Shown in pieces: positions 46,324-55,437 of a DNA stretch of 64,000 nucleotides; positions within the stretch are counted from its first letter, which is position 1, and each line of letters opens with the position of its first letter. The position numbers were made by a program, and so were the translations under genes. Source of the stretch: Nostoc sp. 106C (GTDB taxonomy: Bacteria > Cyanobacteriota > Cyanobacteriia > Cyanobacteriales > Nostocaceae); assembly GCF_002154725.1 (NCBI RefSeq), contig NZ_MTAW01000221.1, forward strand, positions 62,001-126,000. Direction: 5' to 3'. The notes below the pieces were generated by a model that was not told the origin of the DNA, ran no database searches, and saw nothing but the letters and a program-made list of their open reading frames with translations.

Positions 46324-46419
46324 ATAGCTATAATAAACTGCGTATGAAAGCAACAGATACGCGACTTCTCAAAGAAATCGGGTATTTTGTCTATCACGAA
46401 GGTTTTAGAATTGGTATAT

Positions 46420-47108
46420 TTATTCTAAATTCACCAAAAAATGAGCAATTAAAGTATTTCTTTCATCTGAAATTGGCAATCTAGGCAACTCTTCAAAATT
46501 AATCCCACTGATAAATAATCTGTTTTTTTCACCAATCTTGGTATCAGTGAATAACAACTCAATCTCCTGTAAATTTTCATCATTATTAACAGGCTTAACA
46601 TTCCTCAAAATCGCTTTTTCAAATTTACCAACTCTCCAGTATTGAGTATTCCAAGGTTGGTCAGAGTTATAAAATCCAGGTGGTTGAAAAGCTGCAAATC
46701 TAATTTCTTGTTGATTGCTATAAAAATCTCTCCAAGTTATAAGGTTTTTAGTTAATGTAGTTCTGATTTTCTATTTTGCTCTCCTAATGAGATGAGCCTT
46801 TCATCCAAAGGAAAATTAACATTAGCTTCTTTTTAATTAATTACCTATCTCAGCAGATTAATTCTCATAATAGAACCACTTGGTTCTTGCCAGTGTTCCA
46901 ATCTCCACCAATACTACCAATAAGAAATTTTATTGATATTTTCAAAGATATTTTTGTAATGTCCTAAAGGGAAAGTAAACCAATTTTGATAGTAAAGAGA
47001 TTTATTATTATCCTTTTTAGTAAAAAGTGGAATTTCCCAAAAGCCTGCATTTAAGCAATTGTTGGTTAAAACAATTTCATAAAGATTTTGCTTCAGCCGC
47101 TTTGTCAT
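46420..47108 (-). pseudogene. Decayed hypothetical gene (in-frame stop and frameshifts)
   Basis: A minus-strand gene starts at 47108 (MTKRLKQNLYEIVL) and reads to TAG at 46911-46913, but the same frame continues as protein-like sequence (WWRLEHWQEPSGS). Later parts in other frames also look coding: NFPLDERLISLGEQ, then WRDFYSNQQEIRFAAFQPPG and the final segment to 46420. Together they suggest one ancestral gene of about 220 codons broken by a nonsense mutation and at least two frameshifts. Family unknown. It sits beside the ars operon. Confidence 0.6.
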
Positions 47109-47149
47109 CCTGTCAGCCTATCTTTAAATAGGTGAGTCATGGCAATTGC

Positions 47150-47563
47150 TTATCCAACAGGTGTAAATTCTTCTGTCAGTGATTCAATTAGTTGAGTGAC
47201 TCGTTCTTTAATCTCATCGCGCACTCTGGGGAAAATTTCAGGTTGTTCGGCTGGATCATCCAATTGCCAGTCTGCAAATACTTCCCGCTTCACCCACTCT
47301 GTCGGCAAATTCACGCCACAACCACACAGAGAAATCACGACATCAAAGTCTTCCGCTTGGAAGTCACTCAGAGGTTTAGATTGTTGATCGGTAATATCGA
47401 TGCCAATTTCTTTCATAGTAGCGATCGCCTCTGGTCTGACTAGACTTGCTTCTAATCCAGAGCTAGTGACTTCAATCTTTCCCTTACCAAGTGTTTTGGC
47501 AAAGCCTTCCGCCATTTGGGAGCGTGCAGAATTCTTTTTGCAGACAAACATGACGCGTTTCAT
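47150..47563 (-). CDS. arsC: Arsenate reductase, low-MW phosphatase fold
   Basis: A 137-aa arsenate reductase converting As(V) to As(III) for export. The P-loop CKKNSARS contains Cys8; Cys80 and Cys82 (SLCGCG) complete the redox relay. These positions match the Synechocystis ArsC, which works with glutathione/glutaredoxin although its fold is of the thioredoxin-linked class. The gene lies 30 bp after acr3, third in the ars operon. Confidence 0.93.
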   Translation of the reverse strand: MKRVMFVCKKNSARSQMAEGFAKTLGKGKIEVTSSGLEASLVRPEAIATMKEIGIDITDQQSKPLSDFQAEDFDVVISLCGCGVNLPTEWVKREVFADWQLDDPAEQPEIFPRVRDEIKERVTQLIESLTEEFTPVG

Positions 47564-47593
47564 GCTTCAATTCCTCTAGTAATGTCGTTAAAT

Positions 47594-48661
47594 TTATAAA
47601 GTTCTGGATTCAGGTGCTGAGAAATAACGTTTTTGGAACCAGAAAGCAACATTAACAAGACTAATCAATACAGGCACTTCTACTAAGGGACCAACGACAG
47701 CTGCAAAAGCCGCACCCGAATTAATGCCGAACACTGCGATCGCCACCGCGATCGCCAACTCAAAATTATTTCCTGCGGCTGTAAATGCTACACTTGCGGC
47801 TCTGGAATAGTCCGTCTTGATTCGCCACGCCATGTAAAAGCTGACCAAAAACATGACGATAAAGTAGATAATTAGCGGAATTGCAATCTTAACCACATCC
47901 AAGGGAATTTGAACAATTAAATTCCCTTTTAAGCTGAACATGAAGACGATTGTAAATAACAAAGCAATCAATGTGATGGGGTTAATTTTAGGAACAAATT
48001 CCTCGTGATACCAGCGCTTGCTTTTCGCCTTTACTAAAAAGAAACGAGTCAAAAATCCGCCTAAAAAGGGAATACCAAGATAGATGAATACACTTTGAGC
48101 AATCTCGGCAATACTGACGTTAACGATACTACCTTGCAATCCAAATAGGGGAGGTAGCACAGTAATAAAGAACCAGGCATAAGGACTGTAGAAAATAACC
48201 TGAAATATGCTGTTGAAAGCAACCAATCCAGCTGTGTACTCAGTATTGCCTCGTGCTAGATCGCTCCACACAACTACCATCGCAATACAACGGGCTAATC
48301 CAATCAAAATCAATCCCGTCATGTATTCTGGATAATTACGTAAGAAGATAGCCGCCAGCGCAAACATCAGAATTGGCCCGATAATCCAATTCTGAATTAG
48401 TGACACACCGAGAATTTTTCCGTTGCGAAATACATCGCCTAACTCTTCATACCGCACCTTGGCTAAGGGTGGGTACATCATCAAAATTAAACCAATAGCG
48501 ATCGGTATATTGGTTGTTCCTACCTGAAACTGATTAATAAATGCTTCGACTCCAGACAGCAAATAGCCCAAGCCAACCCCAACAGCCATTGCCAGAAAAA
48601 TCCATAAGGTCAGGAAGCGGTCAAGAAAAGAAAGCTGTTTGGAAATGGTTTTCGTCGTCAT
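47594..48661 (-). CDS. acr3: Arsenite efflux transporter ACR3 family
   Basis: A 355-aa inner-membrane arsenite exporter of the ACR3 family (often called arsB), with about ten membrane helices. Typical stretches are [43 protein letters not shown] and [19 protein letters not shown], the last including the transport-relevant NN region. The ATG at 48661 overlaps by one base (TGATG) with the stop of a 29-codon ORF upstream. It lies between arsR and arsC. Confidence 0.92.
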   Translation of the reverse strand: MTTKTISKQLSFLDRFLTLWIFLAMAVGVGLGYLLSGVEAFINQFQVGTTNIPIAIGLILMMYPPLAKVRYEELGDVFRNGKILGVSLIQNWIIGPILMFALAAIFLRNYPEYMTGLILIGLARCIAMVVVWSDLARGNTEYTAGLVAFNSIFQVIFYSPYAWFFITVLPPLFGLQGSIVNVSIAEIAQSVFIYLGIPFLGGFLTRFFLVKAKSKRWYHEEFVPKINPITLIALLFTIVFMFSLKGNLIVQIPLDVVKIAIPLIIYFIVMFLVSFYMAWRIKTDYSRAASVAFTAAGNNFELAIAVAIAVFGINSGAAFAAVVGPLVEVPVLISLVNVAFWFQKRYFSAPESRTL

Positions 48662-48750
48662 CACTTATTCCACAGAAACTTACCACTGCTTGCTAAAGCC
48701 AGCGTCAAGAGCGCGATCGCCAATTGCTTAACTTTTGCTTGCATTGACAT
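48661..48750 (-). CDS. Tiny hydrophobic ORF overlapping acr3 start
   Basis: A 29-codon frame ([20 protein letters not shown]..., end KFLWNK) upstream of acr3. A ggtggag ribosome-binding site precedes it; with the second ATG (48744) the spacing is ideal, giving 27 aa. Its TGA shares the A with the ATG of acr3, a typical coupling. The product is a single hydrophobic helix flanked by Lys, like a micro membrane protein or leader. Not a known family to me; expression unproven. Confidence 0.5.
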   Translation of the reverse strand: MSMQAKVKQLAIALLTLALASSGKFLWNK

Positions 48751-48789
48751 CTCCACCATGTGTTGTAGCTAAGTTTGTCTATCGCTTAT

Positions 48790-48805
48790 TTCAAGAAAAG
48801 TTGAT
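48790..48805. promoter_or_regulatory. ArsR-type operator candidate 1
   Basis: ttcaa-gaaaag-ttgat, a half-site pair with six-base spacer. It matches two other copies (48843-48858 and 49191-49206) at nine or more of ten half-site positions. Located upstream of the acr3 transcription unit. Confidence 0.6.
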
Positions 48806-48812
48806 ATATAGG

Positions 48813-48824
48813 GTTGATGTCAAC
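48813..48824. promoter_or_regulatory. Palindrome gttgatgtcaac upstream of acr3
   Basis: A perfect 12-bp dyad gttga-tg-tcaac between the two operator candidates. On the minus strand it includes a ttgaca hexamer that could serve as a -35 element; no matching -10 is clear. Confidence 0.45.
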
Positions 48825-48842
48825 TACAGTATATAAAAATTA

Positions 48843-48858
48843 ATCAAAAAAAATTGAT
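48843..48858. promoter_or_regulatory. ArsR-type operator candidate 2
   Basis: atcaa-aaaaaa-ttgat, perfect ATCAA-N6-TTGAT inverted repeat, 17 bp after the arsR stop codon, in the acr3 promoter region. Confidence 0.65.
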
Positions 48859-48874
48859 GGATTATTTGAGAAGT

Positions 48875-49192
48875 TTAGCAGGGGCGGGCAGGTAAGATTT
48901 TAATTAAGCGGCGATAATCGGATAAATATTGCTCTAAGACAACAAATTGAGCCAAATTCAGGCTGTAGTAAATCCAGCGTCCCTCTTGACGCGATCTCAC
49001 TAACCCAGCTTCTTTGAGAGTTTTTAAGTGAAAAGACAGTTTTGACTGTGTAACTCCTAAAGTCGAGCACAAGTCACACACACATAATTCTTGCTCGCGC
49101 AGCAGTTCCAAGACCTTCAGCCGCAAAGGTTCAGACAGAGCATGAAAGCCTGCAACGATCGCATCGGAAGTGAAAGTGGAGAGAGAATCCAT
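48875..49192 (-). CDS. arsR: Arsenical resistance repressor ArsR
   Basis: A 105-aa winged-helix repressor of the ArsR/SmtB family. The ELCVCDLC segment (about residues 35-42) has the metal-binding Cys pair of arsenite-responsive members; LGVTQSKLSFHLKTLKEAGLV is the recognition helix. Additional C-terminal Cys is the last residue. I choose the ATG at 49192 instead of the overlapping TTG at 49195. It is first in the ars cluster, with 210 bp to acr3 that hold two operator candidates; a third covers its own start. Confidence 0.92.
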   Translation of the reverse strand: MDSLSTFTSDAIVAGFHALSEPLRLKVLELLREQELCVCDLCSTLGVTQSKLSFHLKTLKEAGLVRSRQEGRWIYYSLNLAQFVVLEQYLSDYRRLIKILPARPC

Positions 49193-49206
49193 CAAGTTTT
49201 ATTGAA
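49191..49206. promoter_or_regulatory. ArsR-type operator candidate 3 at arsR start
   Basis: atcaa-gtttta-ttgaa, overlapping the arsR start codon; the same ATCAA-N6-TTGAT architecture as the two sites before acr3, consistent with autoregulation. Confidence 0.6.
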
Positions 49207-49417
49207 ATACTTTTTGATGTTTATCATACTCTAAGCTAAATTCAACCTAGACTTCATTGCACTTGATATTATGTCCAGTTAAACACCTGTGATTGTGCTA
49301 AGCGTACTCCAAAAGAGAACTTGTACCAAGCTACGCGTAGCGTCATCCGATATGAGTTCTGAATGAAACACAGCTTAGTGGGGCTACTATGCTTGATAGC
49401 ACAATGGGCAACTAGGT

Positions 49418-49440
49418 TTGAGTCATTTGTCATTTGTTCC
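49418..49440. repeat. STRR heptads (gtcattt)
   Basis: Three gtcattt-type units in a row between arsR and the HD-GYP gene, followed by a ccctgctccc pyrimidine-rich run. Confidence 0.5.
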
Positions 49441-49481
49441 CCTGCTCCCTTGCCCCTTGTTCTTGGTACTGCTTTGTACCA

Positions 49482-50711
49482 CTAACAACCTTTTGTTTTG
49501 ATAAAATCTGCAAATTGCAGCATGAGTTCAGGATTCCGCCACCCAGAATTAGTTTCTTCTAGCATGACAGTAAGTGCTTCCTCTGAGGTAAAACTCCTTT
49601 TGTATGGTCGTTCGCTTGTCAGCGCATCATAAATATCGAGGACCTGAAACACTTGTGCTAGGTAGGGAATATCATCACCTTTGAGTCCATCAGGGTAGCC
49701 GGACCCATCCCAGCGCTCATGGTGATGGCGAATAATCGGAATTACACCTCGCATACTACGTAGTGGCTGGCAGATTTTTTCCCCAATGGAAACGTGCAGT
49801 CTCATAGTCTCCCACTCTTCGGTAGTGAGTTTGCCTTTTTTTAGTAGCACAGCATCAGGTATACCTACCTTACCAATATCGTGGAGATAACCACCCCACA
49901 TCAAATCTCTAATTTGGTTACGTGAGAGATTGAGGTATTCACCAAAAGCTTGTCCTAGTTTTACTAACCGTTCACAGTGGTCGCCAGTATTAGGATCTCG
50001 ACTTTCAATTGCCCTAGCAACGGAAAACAATACTTGTTCTGCATGGTCTAAGTCTTCATTCAAACGCTTTTGCCGTACTAAGGATTTAACACGCGCTGCT
50101 AGTTCTACACGATCAAAGGGTTTGGTGAGAAAATCATCTGCTCCTACTTCGATACCGCGGATACGCGATCGCCTGTCATTTAAAGCAGTAATAAAAATGA
50201 CCGGAATTAGCCTGGTATGCTCATTTTGTTTGAGGATCTGGCAGACTTCAAACCCATCCATTCCTGGCATCATCACATCGAGCAAAATCAGATCTGGTTG
50301 TTTGTCTGTAACCAGATTCACTGCCATAGAACCACTGTCAGCTTCAATGACTTCGTACCCTTCCATACCCAATAGTGCAACAGCAGTCATCCGGCTAGCA
50401 GCATGGTCATCAACTACTAAAATTTTCGGCAGATCCCAATCCCAGCCATTCACTTTAGAACCTTGAAATTGTAGCGATCTTGAGTCTAATGATTCCTCCT
50501 CAGTATTAACATTTTGCTGTTTCATCCAAGAAGGCAATGCTGGGGTTTTTTCAAGCATAAACTCTCCTTTAGATAAGCCCATTGAATCACCCTCTACATT
50601 TTGTAATTCTAGGGCATGATTTGAACTTATATTCGTCAATTTGCTTAGGGGGTTAGACCCTTCAGCATTTTTTTCGACAGAGTTTGTATGCTTGGGTTCC
50701 CATTGAATCAC
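49482..50711 (-). CDS. HD-GYP response regulator (c-di-GMP phosphodiesterase type)
   Basis: A 409-aa protein: an 85-residue disordered N-terminus, a receiver domain (about 95-215; VVDDH, phospho-Asp in LILLDVMMPGMDG, Lys in TKPFD) and an HD-GYP domain (about 235-405). The metal/active motifs HCERLVKLG, YLHDIGKVGIPD and HHERWDGSGYPDGLKG are intact. RpfG-like proteins hydrolyse c-di-GMP to GMP when phosphorylated. The GTG start at 50711 is preceded by ggag; no kinase is adjacent. Confidence 0.9.
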   Translation of the reverse strand: MIQWEPKHTNSVEKNAEGSNPLSKLTNISSNHALELQNVEGDSMGLSKGEFMLEKTPALPSWMKQQNVNTEEESLDSRSLQFQGSKVNGWDWDLPKILVVDDHAASRMTAVALLGMEGYEVIEADSGSMAVNLVTDKQPDLILLDVMMPGMDGFEVCQILKQNEHTRLIPVIFITALNDRRSRIRGIEVGADDFLTKPFDRVELAARVKSLVRQKRLNEDLDHAEQVLFSVARAIESRDPNTGDHCERLVKLGQAFGEYLNLSRNQIRDLMWGGYLHDIGKVGIPDAVLLKKGKLTTEEWETMRLHVSIGEKICQPLRSMRGVIPIIRHHHERWDGSGYPDGLKGDDIPYLAQVFQVLDIYDALTSERPYKRSFTSEEALTVMLEETNSGWRNPELMLQFADFIKTKGC

Positions 50712-51399
50712 AAAACTGCTCCAGTTTTTTCAATAAAAGTTAACAGTGTCAATTTCTTTAAATTGTAAGTTTATTAGTAGTTTGTATTCCAAGAATAGTC
50801 CACAAACTTTAGGTAATTATCATATCCATCTTTCTTTGCATCAGATACATTATTTTTTTAATAATTTTTGAAAAAATTTAAATAGTTTTTAAACTATTAA
50901 TCTTCTCATTTACATAAAAGCAAATTGCTTAAGTTTTTACTGAGATTTGTTAAGATAACATTCTCAAAACTTGCTATTTTTTCTCAATTTATTTCTAAGT
51001 AAGGACTAAAATTGAAATTTTTTATATCTTTCTAAAGATATAAAAAATTGTGCCAATTGAGTCTAGTGCATTATCTACTAAATAGTAGCTATGGTTGAGT
51101 GATTTAGAACACAAAAATTAATGATCCTGATTACTATAAAAAAATTAAGTCGCTTCACTGACTAATGACTCCGTGGGTTTTCTTCAACTATAAAGAATCT
51201 AGTTTACCTAAGCCAAGAATTCAAGCCTATTTTTATGCAAAGAGGGCAAGTTATATAGCAAAAAACCCATGAATCAAAAATGAATTTTTTTGTAGTGGAA
51301 AATTAAAGATGAGGCGAATACCTGCGATGTCTCTTAACAAAGCGATTTTTATTTAAGCATAAATACTCAATCGATTCCTAGCTTTGTTTCATCCTGAAG
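50712..51399. other. Long AT-rich spacer, no gene
   Basis: About 690 bp of strongly AT-rich DNA upstream of the HD-GYP gene, without recognisable gene or RNA. The homopolymeric A/T tracts may form curved promoter DNA. Confidence 0.5.
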
Positions 51400-51587
51400 G
51401 TGAGGACAAGCCCTACCCTACCCTGCGGGAACCCCTTCGGGGAACGGGAACGTCTTCGACGAACGGGTTCAGCAGTTGCTACCCTGCGGGAAGCCTCCCG
51501 GAGGAATCTACAAGTCGGGGAACCCGCCCCAGCGCAATGCTGTCGCTACTGCTGCGCTAACACCGCTTTGCGTCTAAGCACGACGAA
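51400..51587. repeat. GC-rich hairpin repeat cluster
   Basis: Several short hairpins in a row: ccctgcggg, ccccttcgggg, cgtcttcgacg, ccctgcggg and cctcccggagg. The composition is far more GC-rich than the surrounding spacer. These are typical dispersed palindromic repeats; the array ends in the last codons of the MnmD-like gene. Confidence 0.65.
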
Positions 51588-52502
51588 TTACGAGTCTGCT
51601 TCCCGAAAATTTTTAGCTGTATTTCCAAAAAGCCACCGTTTTCGCCAACGGGAGGTAGGCTCTAGTGAAGAAGCTTGTTGCTCTTGTTTTCGTCGCATCA
51701 ATATAACATCAGCAGGGTCATTCAATTGAGGATCGCGATAGGGAATAGCAGCACGAGTCAGCAAATGCTCTTGTTCAGACTGGGAAAGTGGAGGAAGTGC
51801 TAAGTTGCCAGAAAATCCCTGATGAACCGCTACTGTTCCAGGCGATCGCCTTCCTACTGGTGGGGTAGAACCTATCGTTAAGCCAGCTGTTAATAAAGCT
51901 GTACGTACAGACGCAGCACAGGAATAAGTTGAGAGCATACCATCTGAGTGCAAACACAAAGCTATTTGCTGAATAAATTCCACAGTCCATAACTGAGGAC
52001 ACTGTGGCGGCGAAAAGGGATCGAGAAAAATTGCATCTGCTTGAAAACCTCGCTCTCGGAGAATTTTAATTGAGTTTCTAGCATCGCTAATGATTAACTC
52101 AGCCTTCAGATGCTCTTGCTGCACTTGGTACTCAAAAGCTAACTGAGTCATAATATCGGTATACTTGTAGTGCCAGTTATCAAATAAGTAATGGGCGATC
52201 GCAGCCTGTGGCACAGCCCGATTGAATTCTAAAGCCATAAGTTCAACATAACAATTGGGATTCACTTCCCAGATTGTCTGCAAAGCCGCTGCTGTGTTGT
52301 ATCCTAGACCATAACAAATATCCAACAGCCGCAAGACTGGTTTTTGAGCACGCGCAGCCAGCTGAGTAGGTACTGCAAACTTGAGAAAACTCTCCTGCTT
52401 GGCTCCATAATGACTGTGAAAAGCTTCGCCAAACTCTTGAGAAGTAAAGGTGAAGGAACCATCTGCCGTTGGTTGTGGTACAAATATGTCAAAGTCTGGC
52501 AT
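51588..52502 (-). CDS. MnmD-like tRNA wobble-uridine methyltransferase (MnmC N-domain)
   Basis: A 304-aa SAM methyltransferase related to the N-terminal half of MnmC (DUF752), which adds the final methyl in mnm5s2U of tRNA. Motifs: LDICYGLGYNTAAAL as the SAM site (about residues 60-74), and LDPFSPPQCPQLWT (about 155-168), equivalent to the DGFAPxxNPxLW signature. No FAD-dependent MnmC half is present, so it is a stand-alone MnmD type. The last 15-20 residues are basic and border a repeat cluster. Divergent from the sulfurtransferase gene. Confidence 0.82.
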   Translation of the reverse strand: MPDFDIFVPQPTADGSFTFTSQEFGEAFHSHYGAKQESFLKFAVPTQLAARAQKPVLRLLDICYGLGYNTAAALQTIWEVNPNCYVELMALEFNRAVPQAAIAHYLFDNWHYKYTDIMTQLAFEYQVQQEHLKAELIISDARNSIKILRERGFQADAIFLDPFSPPQCPQLWTVEFIQQIALCLHSDGMLSTYSCAASVRTALLTAGLTIGSTPPVGRRSPGTVAVHQGFSGNLALPPLSQSEQEHLLTRAAIPYRDPQLNDPADVILMRRKQEQQASSLEPTSRWRKRWLFGNTAKNFREADS

Positions 52503-52538
52503 GATAATTTTTCACCGGATAATAATTTGTAATTGTTT

Positions 52539-53360
52539 ATGTCTGACTCCCAAATAGTGGTTTCGCCATCATGGCTGTTGCAACACCTCAACGATCCGCA
52601 AGTTGTGATTGTCGATTGTCGCTTTTCGCTTGCCGATCCCCACCTAGGACGACAGCAGTACCAACAAAGCCATATACAGGGATCTTACTATTTAGATTTG
52701 AACCAGGATCTTTCCAGCCCTGTAGGAGAGCATGGTGGGAGACATCCTTTACCCAATACCATCGATTTAGCTGACAAGTTATCAAAAATCGGAGTGCATT
52801 ACCAAAAAACTTTGGTTGTAGCTTACGATGATTCCCGGTTTGCTTTTGCAGCGCGTTTATGGTGGCTGTTGCACTATTTAGGGCATAAAAAAGTGGCGGT
52901 ATTAGATGGCGGATTTAGCGGATGGCAAAAAGCTGGTTATCCTGTTACAAATATTATTCCTCAACTTCAGACTGCTAGCTTTGTTCCGCAAATCGAAACA
53001 GATAAAGTAGTAGATATTAAAACTATAAAAAATAAAAAAGATTTGCCAGAGATAGTTTTAGTAGATTCTAGAGAGAGCGATCGCTATCGAGGTGAACGAG
53101 AACCAATTGATAAAATTGCTGGTCATATTCCTGGTGCTGTTAATTATCCTTGGCAGGAAGTCACAAATTCTTCAGGATATTTACTTTCCCCAATAGAACA
53201 ACGCCGTCGCTGGGAAAAGATAGCAACTGCGGAGGAAATTCTAGTTTATTGTGGTTCTGGTGTTACTGCTTGCGTGAATTTACTTTCTTTAGAACTAGCA
53301 GGTATTTTAAAAGGTAAACTCTATGCTGGTAGCTGGAGTGATTGGATTAGTTATATGTAG
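52539..53360 (+). CDS. sseA: Sulfurtransferase, double rhodanese domain (SseA type)
   Basis: A 273-aa protein with two rhodanese domains (about residues 5-140 and 155-270). Only the second holds the catalytic Cys, in the loop CGSGVTA, the 3-mercaptopyruvate sulfurtransferase version (thiosulfate enzymes have CRKGVTA). The first domain keeps the CRF/WWLLHYLGHKKVAVLDGG structural segments. I use the ATG at 52539 rather than a TTG two codons upstream. Divergent from the MnmD-like gene with about 36 bp between starts. Confidence 0.87.
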   Translation: MSDSQIVVSPSWLLQHLNDPQVVIVDCRFSLADPHLGRQQYQQSHIQGSYYLDLNQDLSSPVGEHGGRHPLPNTIDLADKLSKIGVHYQKTLVVAYDDSRFAFAARLWWLLHYLGHKKVAVLDGGFSGWQKAGYPVTNIIPQLQTASFVPQIETDKVVDIKTIKNKKDLPEIVLVDSRESDRYRGEREPIDKIAGHIPGAVNYPWQEVTNSSGYLLSPIEQRRRWEKIATAEEILVYCGSGVTACVNLLSLELAGILKGKLYAGSWSDWISYM

Positions 53361-53518
53361 TTTTGACTCTAGAAACCTATGAGAATAGGCATTTCAAAAA
53401 TAGATAATTAGAATACAATAAAAGAGAATTTGCCAAGTGATTTTTATCTATTTCGGTGAATCTGCACAGCTTAAACTGTAGCAGAATGATTAAGCAATAT
53501 CATTAAAGCTAAGAGCAA

Positions 53519-54280
53519 ATGAGCGAAACTAGCCAGCGTCGAATTGTAATTGGGGATGTGCATGGTCACTATGAAGGATTAATGACTTTATTGGCAGCCA
53601 TTGCTCCAGCATCAAACGATCAACTCTATTTCCTGGGAGATTTAATTGATCGCGGTCCTCAAAGTGCACAGGTAGTAAATTTTGTCAAGAATAATAACTA
53701 TCCCTGTCTGCTGGGAAATCATGAGCAGATGTTATTAAATGTATTGAGCAATGGTAGTGCTTCCACTCCAGCGATGCAAGCATGGTTATACAGCGGTGGG
53801 CAAGCGACCATAGCCAGTTACCAAGAAGCGACAATTCCCCAAGAGCATATCGATTGGTTCACAACGCTACCGACATATCTTGATTTAGGAGATGTTTGGT
53901 TAACTCATGCTGGTGTTGACCCTTTCATGCCTTTAAATAAACAAACTGCTGAGCAATTTTGCTGGATTAGAGAAGAATTTCACGGCATTGAAAAACCTTT
54001 CTTTCCTGATAAGTTAATTATTGTTGGTCACACGATTACCTTTACCCTACCTGGCGTTATTCCTGGTCAGCTGGCACAAGGAAAGGGGTGGCTAGACATA
54101 GATACTGGTGCATATCATCCTCGTAGTGGCTGGTTAACAGCACTGGATGTCACAAATAACCTGGTTTATCAAGCCAACGTTTTTAAGAAGCGCGTCCGCA
54201 CTCTGCCTTTAGAAGAAGCATCCGTCATGATTGATCCAGCCGAAATCAAAGGTGCTCGCCGCAACCAGCAGCGAGCATAG
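53519..54280 (+). CDS. PPP family metallophosphatase (Ser/Thr phosphatase-like)
   Basis: A 253-aa phosphoprotein phosphatase-fold enzyme with the full metal motif set: GDVHGHYEGL (residues 8-17), GDLIDRGPQS (about 41-50) and GNHEQMLL (about 67-74), plus a later VGHT. These ligate two metal ions. The size matches small bacterial PPP or diadenosine tetraphosphatase-like proteins, so the natural substrate may be a phosphoprotein or a nucleotide. Converges with the M48 protease gene. Confidence 0.88.
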   Translation: MSETSQRRIVIGDVHGHYEGLMTLLAAIAPASNDQLYFLGDLIDRGPQSAQVVNFVKNNNYPCLLGNHEQMLLNVLSNGSASTPAMQAWLYSGGQATIASYQEATIPQEHIDWFTTLPTYLDLGDVWLTHAGVDPFMPLNKQTAEQFCWIREEFHGIEKPFFPDKLIIVGHTITFTLPGVIPGQLAQGKGWLDIDTGAYHPRSGWLTALDVTNNLVYQANVFKKRVRTLPLEEASVMIDPAEIKGARRNQQRA

Positions 54281-54298
54281 TAAAAGATATGGTGGATA

Positions 54299-55177
54299 TT
54301 AAGACCGCAGTGCACGAGTATTAGTTTTATAAATAGAATTATCCAACCCATCACGCCCATTGGTAGGTTGAGAACTAATAGCACGTTTGAGGGCATCAAT
54401 GCGATCGCCAGTTGCGGGATGAGTACTTAAAAATGCTGGCGTAGAACCCTTCCCCAATAGCTTGTTCATAAAGGAAACCATTCCAGACTGAGCATAACCA
54501 GTACGGGATAAAGTTTTTAATCCTCTTTGATCGGCATCAAATTCATTTTTCCGGCTGCGTGGTAAGTCTCGTACTAATTGCATACCTATTGATACAGCTG
54601 TATTCCGGTCTAGACCTGCTGCAGTTAATAGACCACTTTCTAGCGCTTTTTGCTGCATCTGTTTTACTAGGTGTTTACCGCCAATATGACCGATTTCATG
54701 AGCGAGTACACTTGCTAGTTCTGCTTCATTGTCTGCGGTTTTGAGCAAACCCGTATGGACATAAACATAGCCACCTAATGTGGCAAAAGCATTAATACTA
54801 TCATCCTGTACAACTTGAAAAGTATAGGGAAGGTTGGGGCGATCGCTACTAGCAGCCAAGCGCCGACCAATCTGTTCTACATAACGATTAACTTCTGGAT
54901 TGCGATAAAGCCGAACTTCACTACTTAATTGCTGATTCATCTCCTTACCCAGATCCACTTCCTGGCGATCGGATATATTAGATAGCTGAAAGATCTGGAC
55001 TCCCTGGAATAGAAGTGGCAATAAGTCAAATGCCCTTCCCGGAAGGGGTGCGCTCAGACATACACTCAGGGCAACTACCAGCGAAATTAAAGGATAAAAC
55101 CAGCGACGCCGCCACAAACGATAATTTGTCAAAAAGGCTTGCCAAGCAATCATAATCCGATTTTTTTGAAGAATCAT
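54299..55177 (-). CDS. M48 family metalloprotease, BepA-like
   Basis: A 292-aa zinc protease with an N-terminal membrane segment/signal (about 28-50) followed by the catalytic domain. Zinc-binding HEIGHIGGKH (about residues 140-149) and a downstream Glu in EFDADQRG are present; the STHPATGDRI segment is typical of M48C/BepA/LoiP-type. The C-terminal TPR domain of BepA is lacking. Probably quality control of envelope or thylakoid membrane proteins. Confidence 0.88.
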   Translation of the reverse strand: MILQKNRIMIAWQAFLTNYRLWRRRWFYPLISLVVALSVCLSAPLPGRAFDLLPLLFQGVQIFQLSNISDRQEVDLGKEMNQQLSSEVRLYRNPEVNRYVEQIGRRLAASSDRPNLPYTFQVVQDDSINAFATLGGYVYVHTGLLKTADNEAELASVLAHEIGHIGGKHLVKQMQQKALESGLLTAAGLDRNTAVSIGMQLVRDLPRSRKNEFDADQRGLKTLSRTGYAQSGMVSFMNKLLGKGSTPAFLSTHPATGDRIDALKRAISSQPTNGRDGLDNSIYKTNTRALRS

Positions 55178-55437
55178 GAAAGAACATAAATTTATGGGAC
55201 GAAATTAATGCGTTTTAAGTTGCATTTTTAACTAAAAACTGAAATTGCGTAGATCCGTAGCAGCTTAATTTCAAAAGTGGGCTGCCTCGTCCCAGAATTT
55301 TGGAAGTCGTGATAAACTGTCGCTTGACTGCAACCCCCAGCCGCTTCTAGCGCTTACTACATAGGGAACACTGCCATCGCCTTAGTAAAGCCTGCTGCTA
55401 CAAACGATTACTCTGCTCTTATCTGGGAAAACTTGTT
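55178..55437. other. Spacer, divergent promoters
   Basis: 260 bp between the divergent M48 and DUF4330 genes, without recognisable RNA or repeat. Confidence 0.4.

Noticed and set aside
46344-46484. Plus-strand 46-codon ORF overlapping the end of the decayed gene
   Set aside because: It overlaps coding-like sequence of the opposite strand and includes a dispersed hairpin motif, with no ribosome-binding site.
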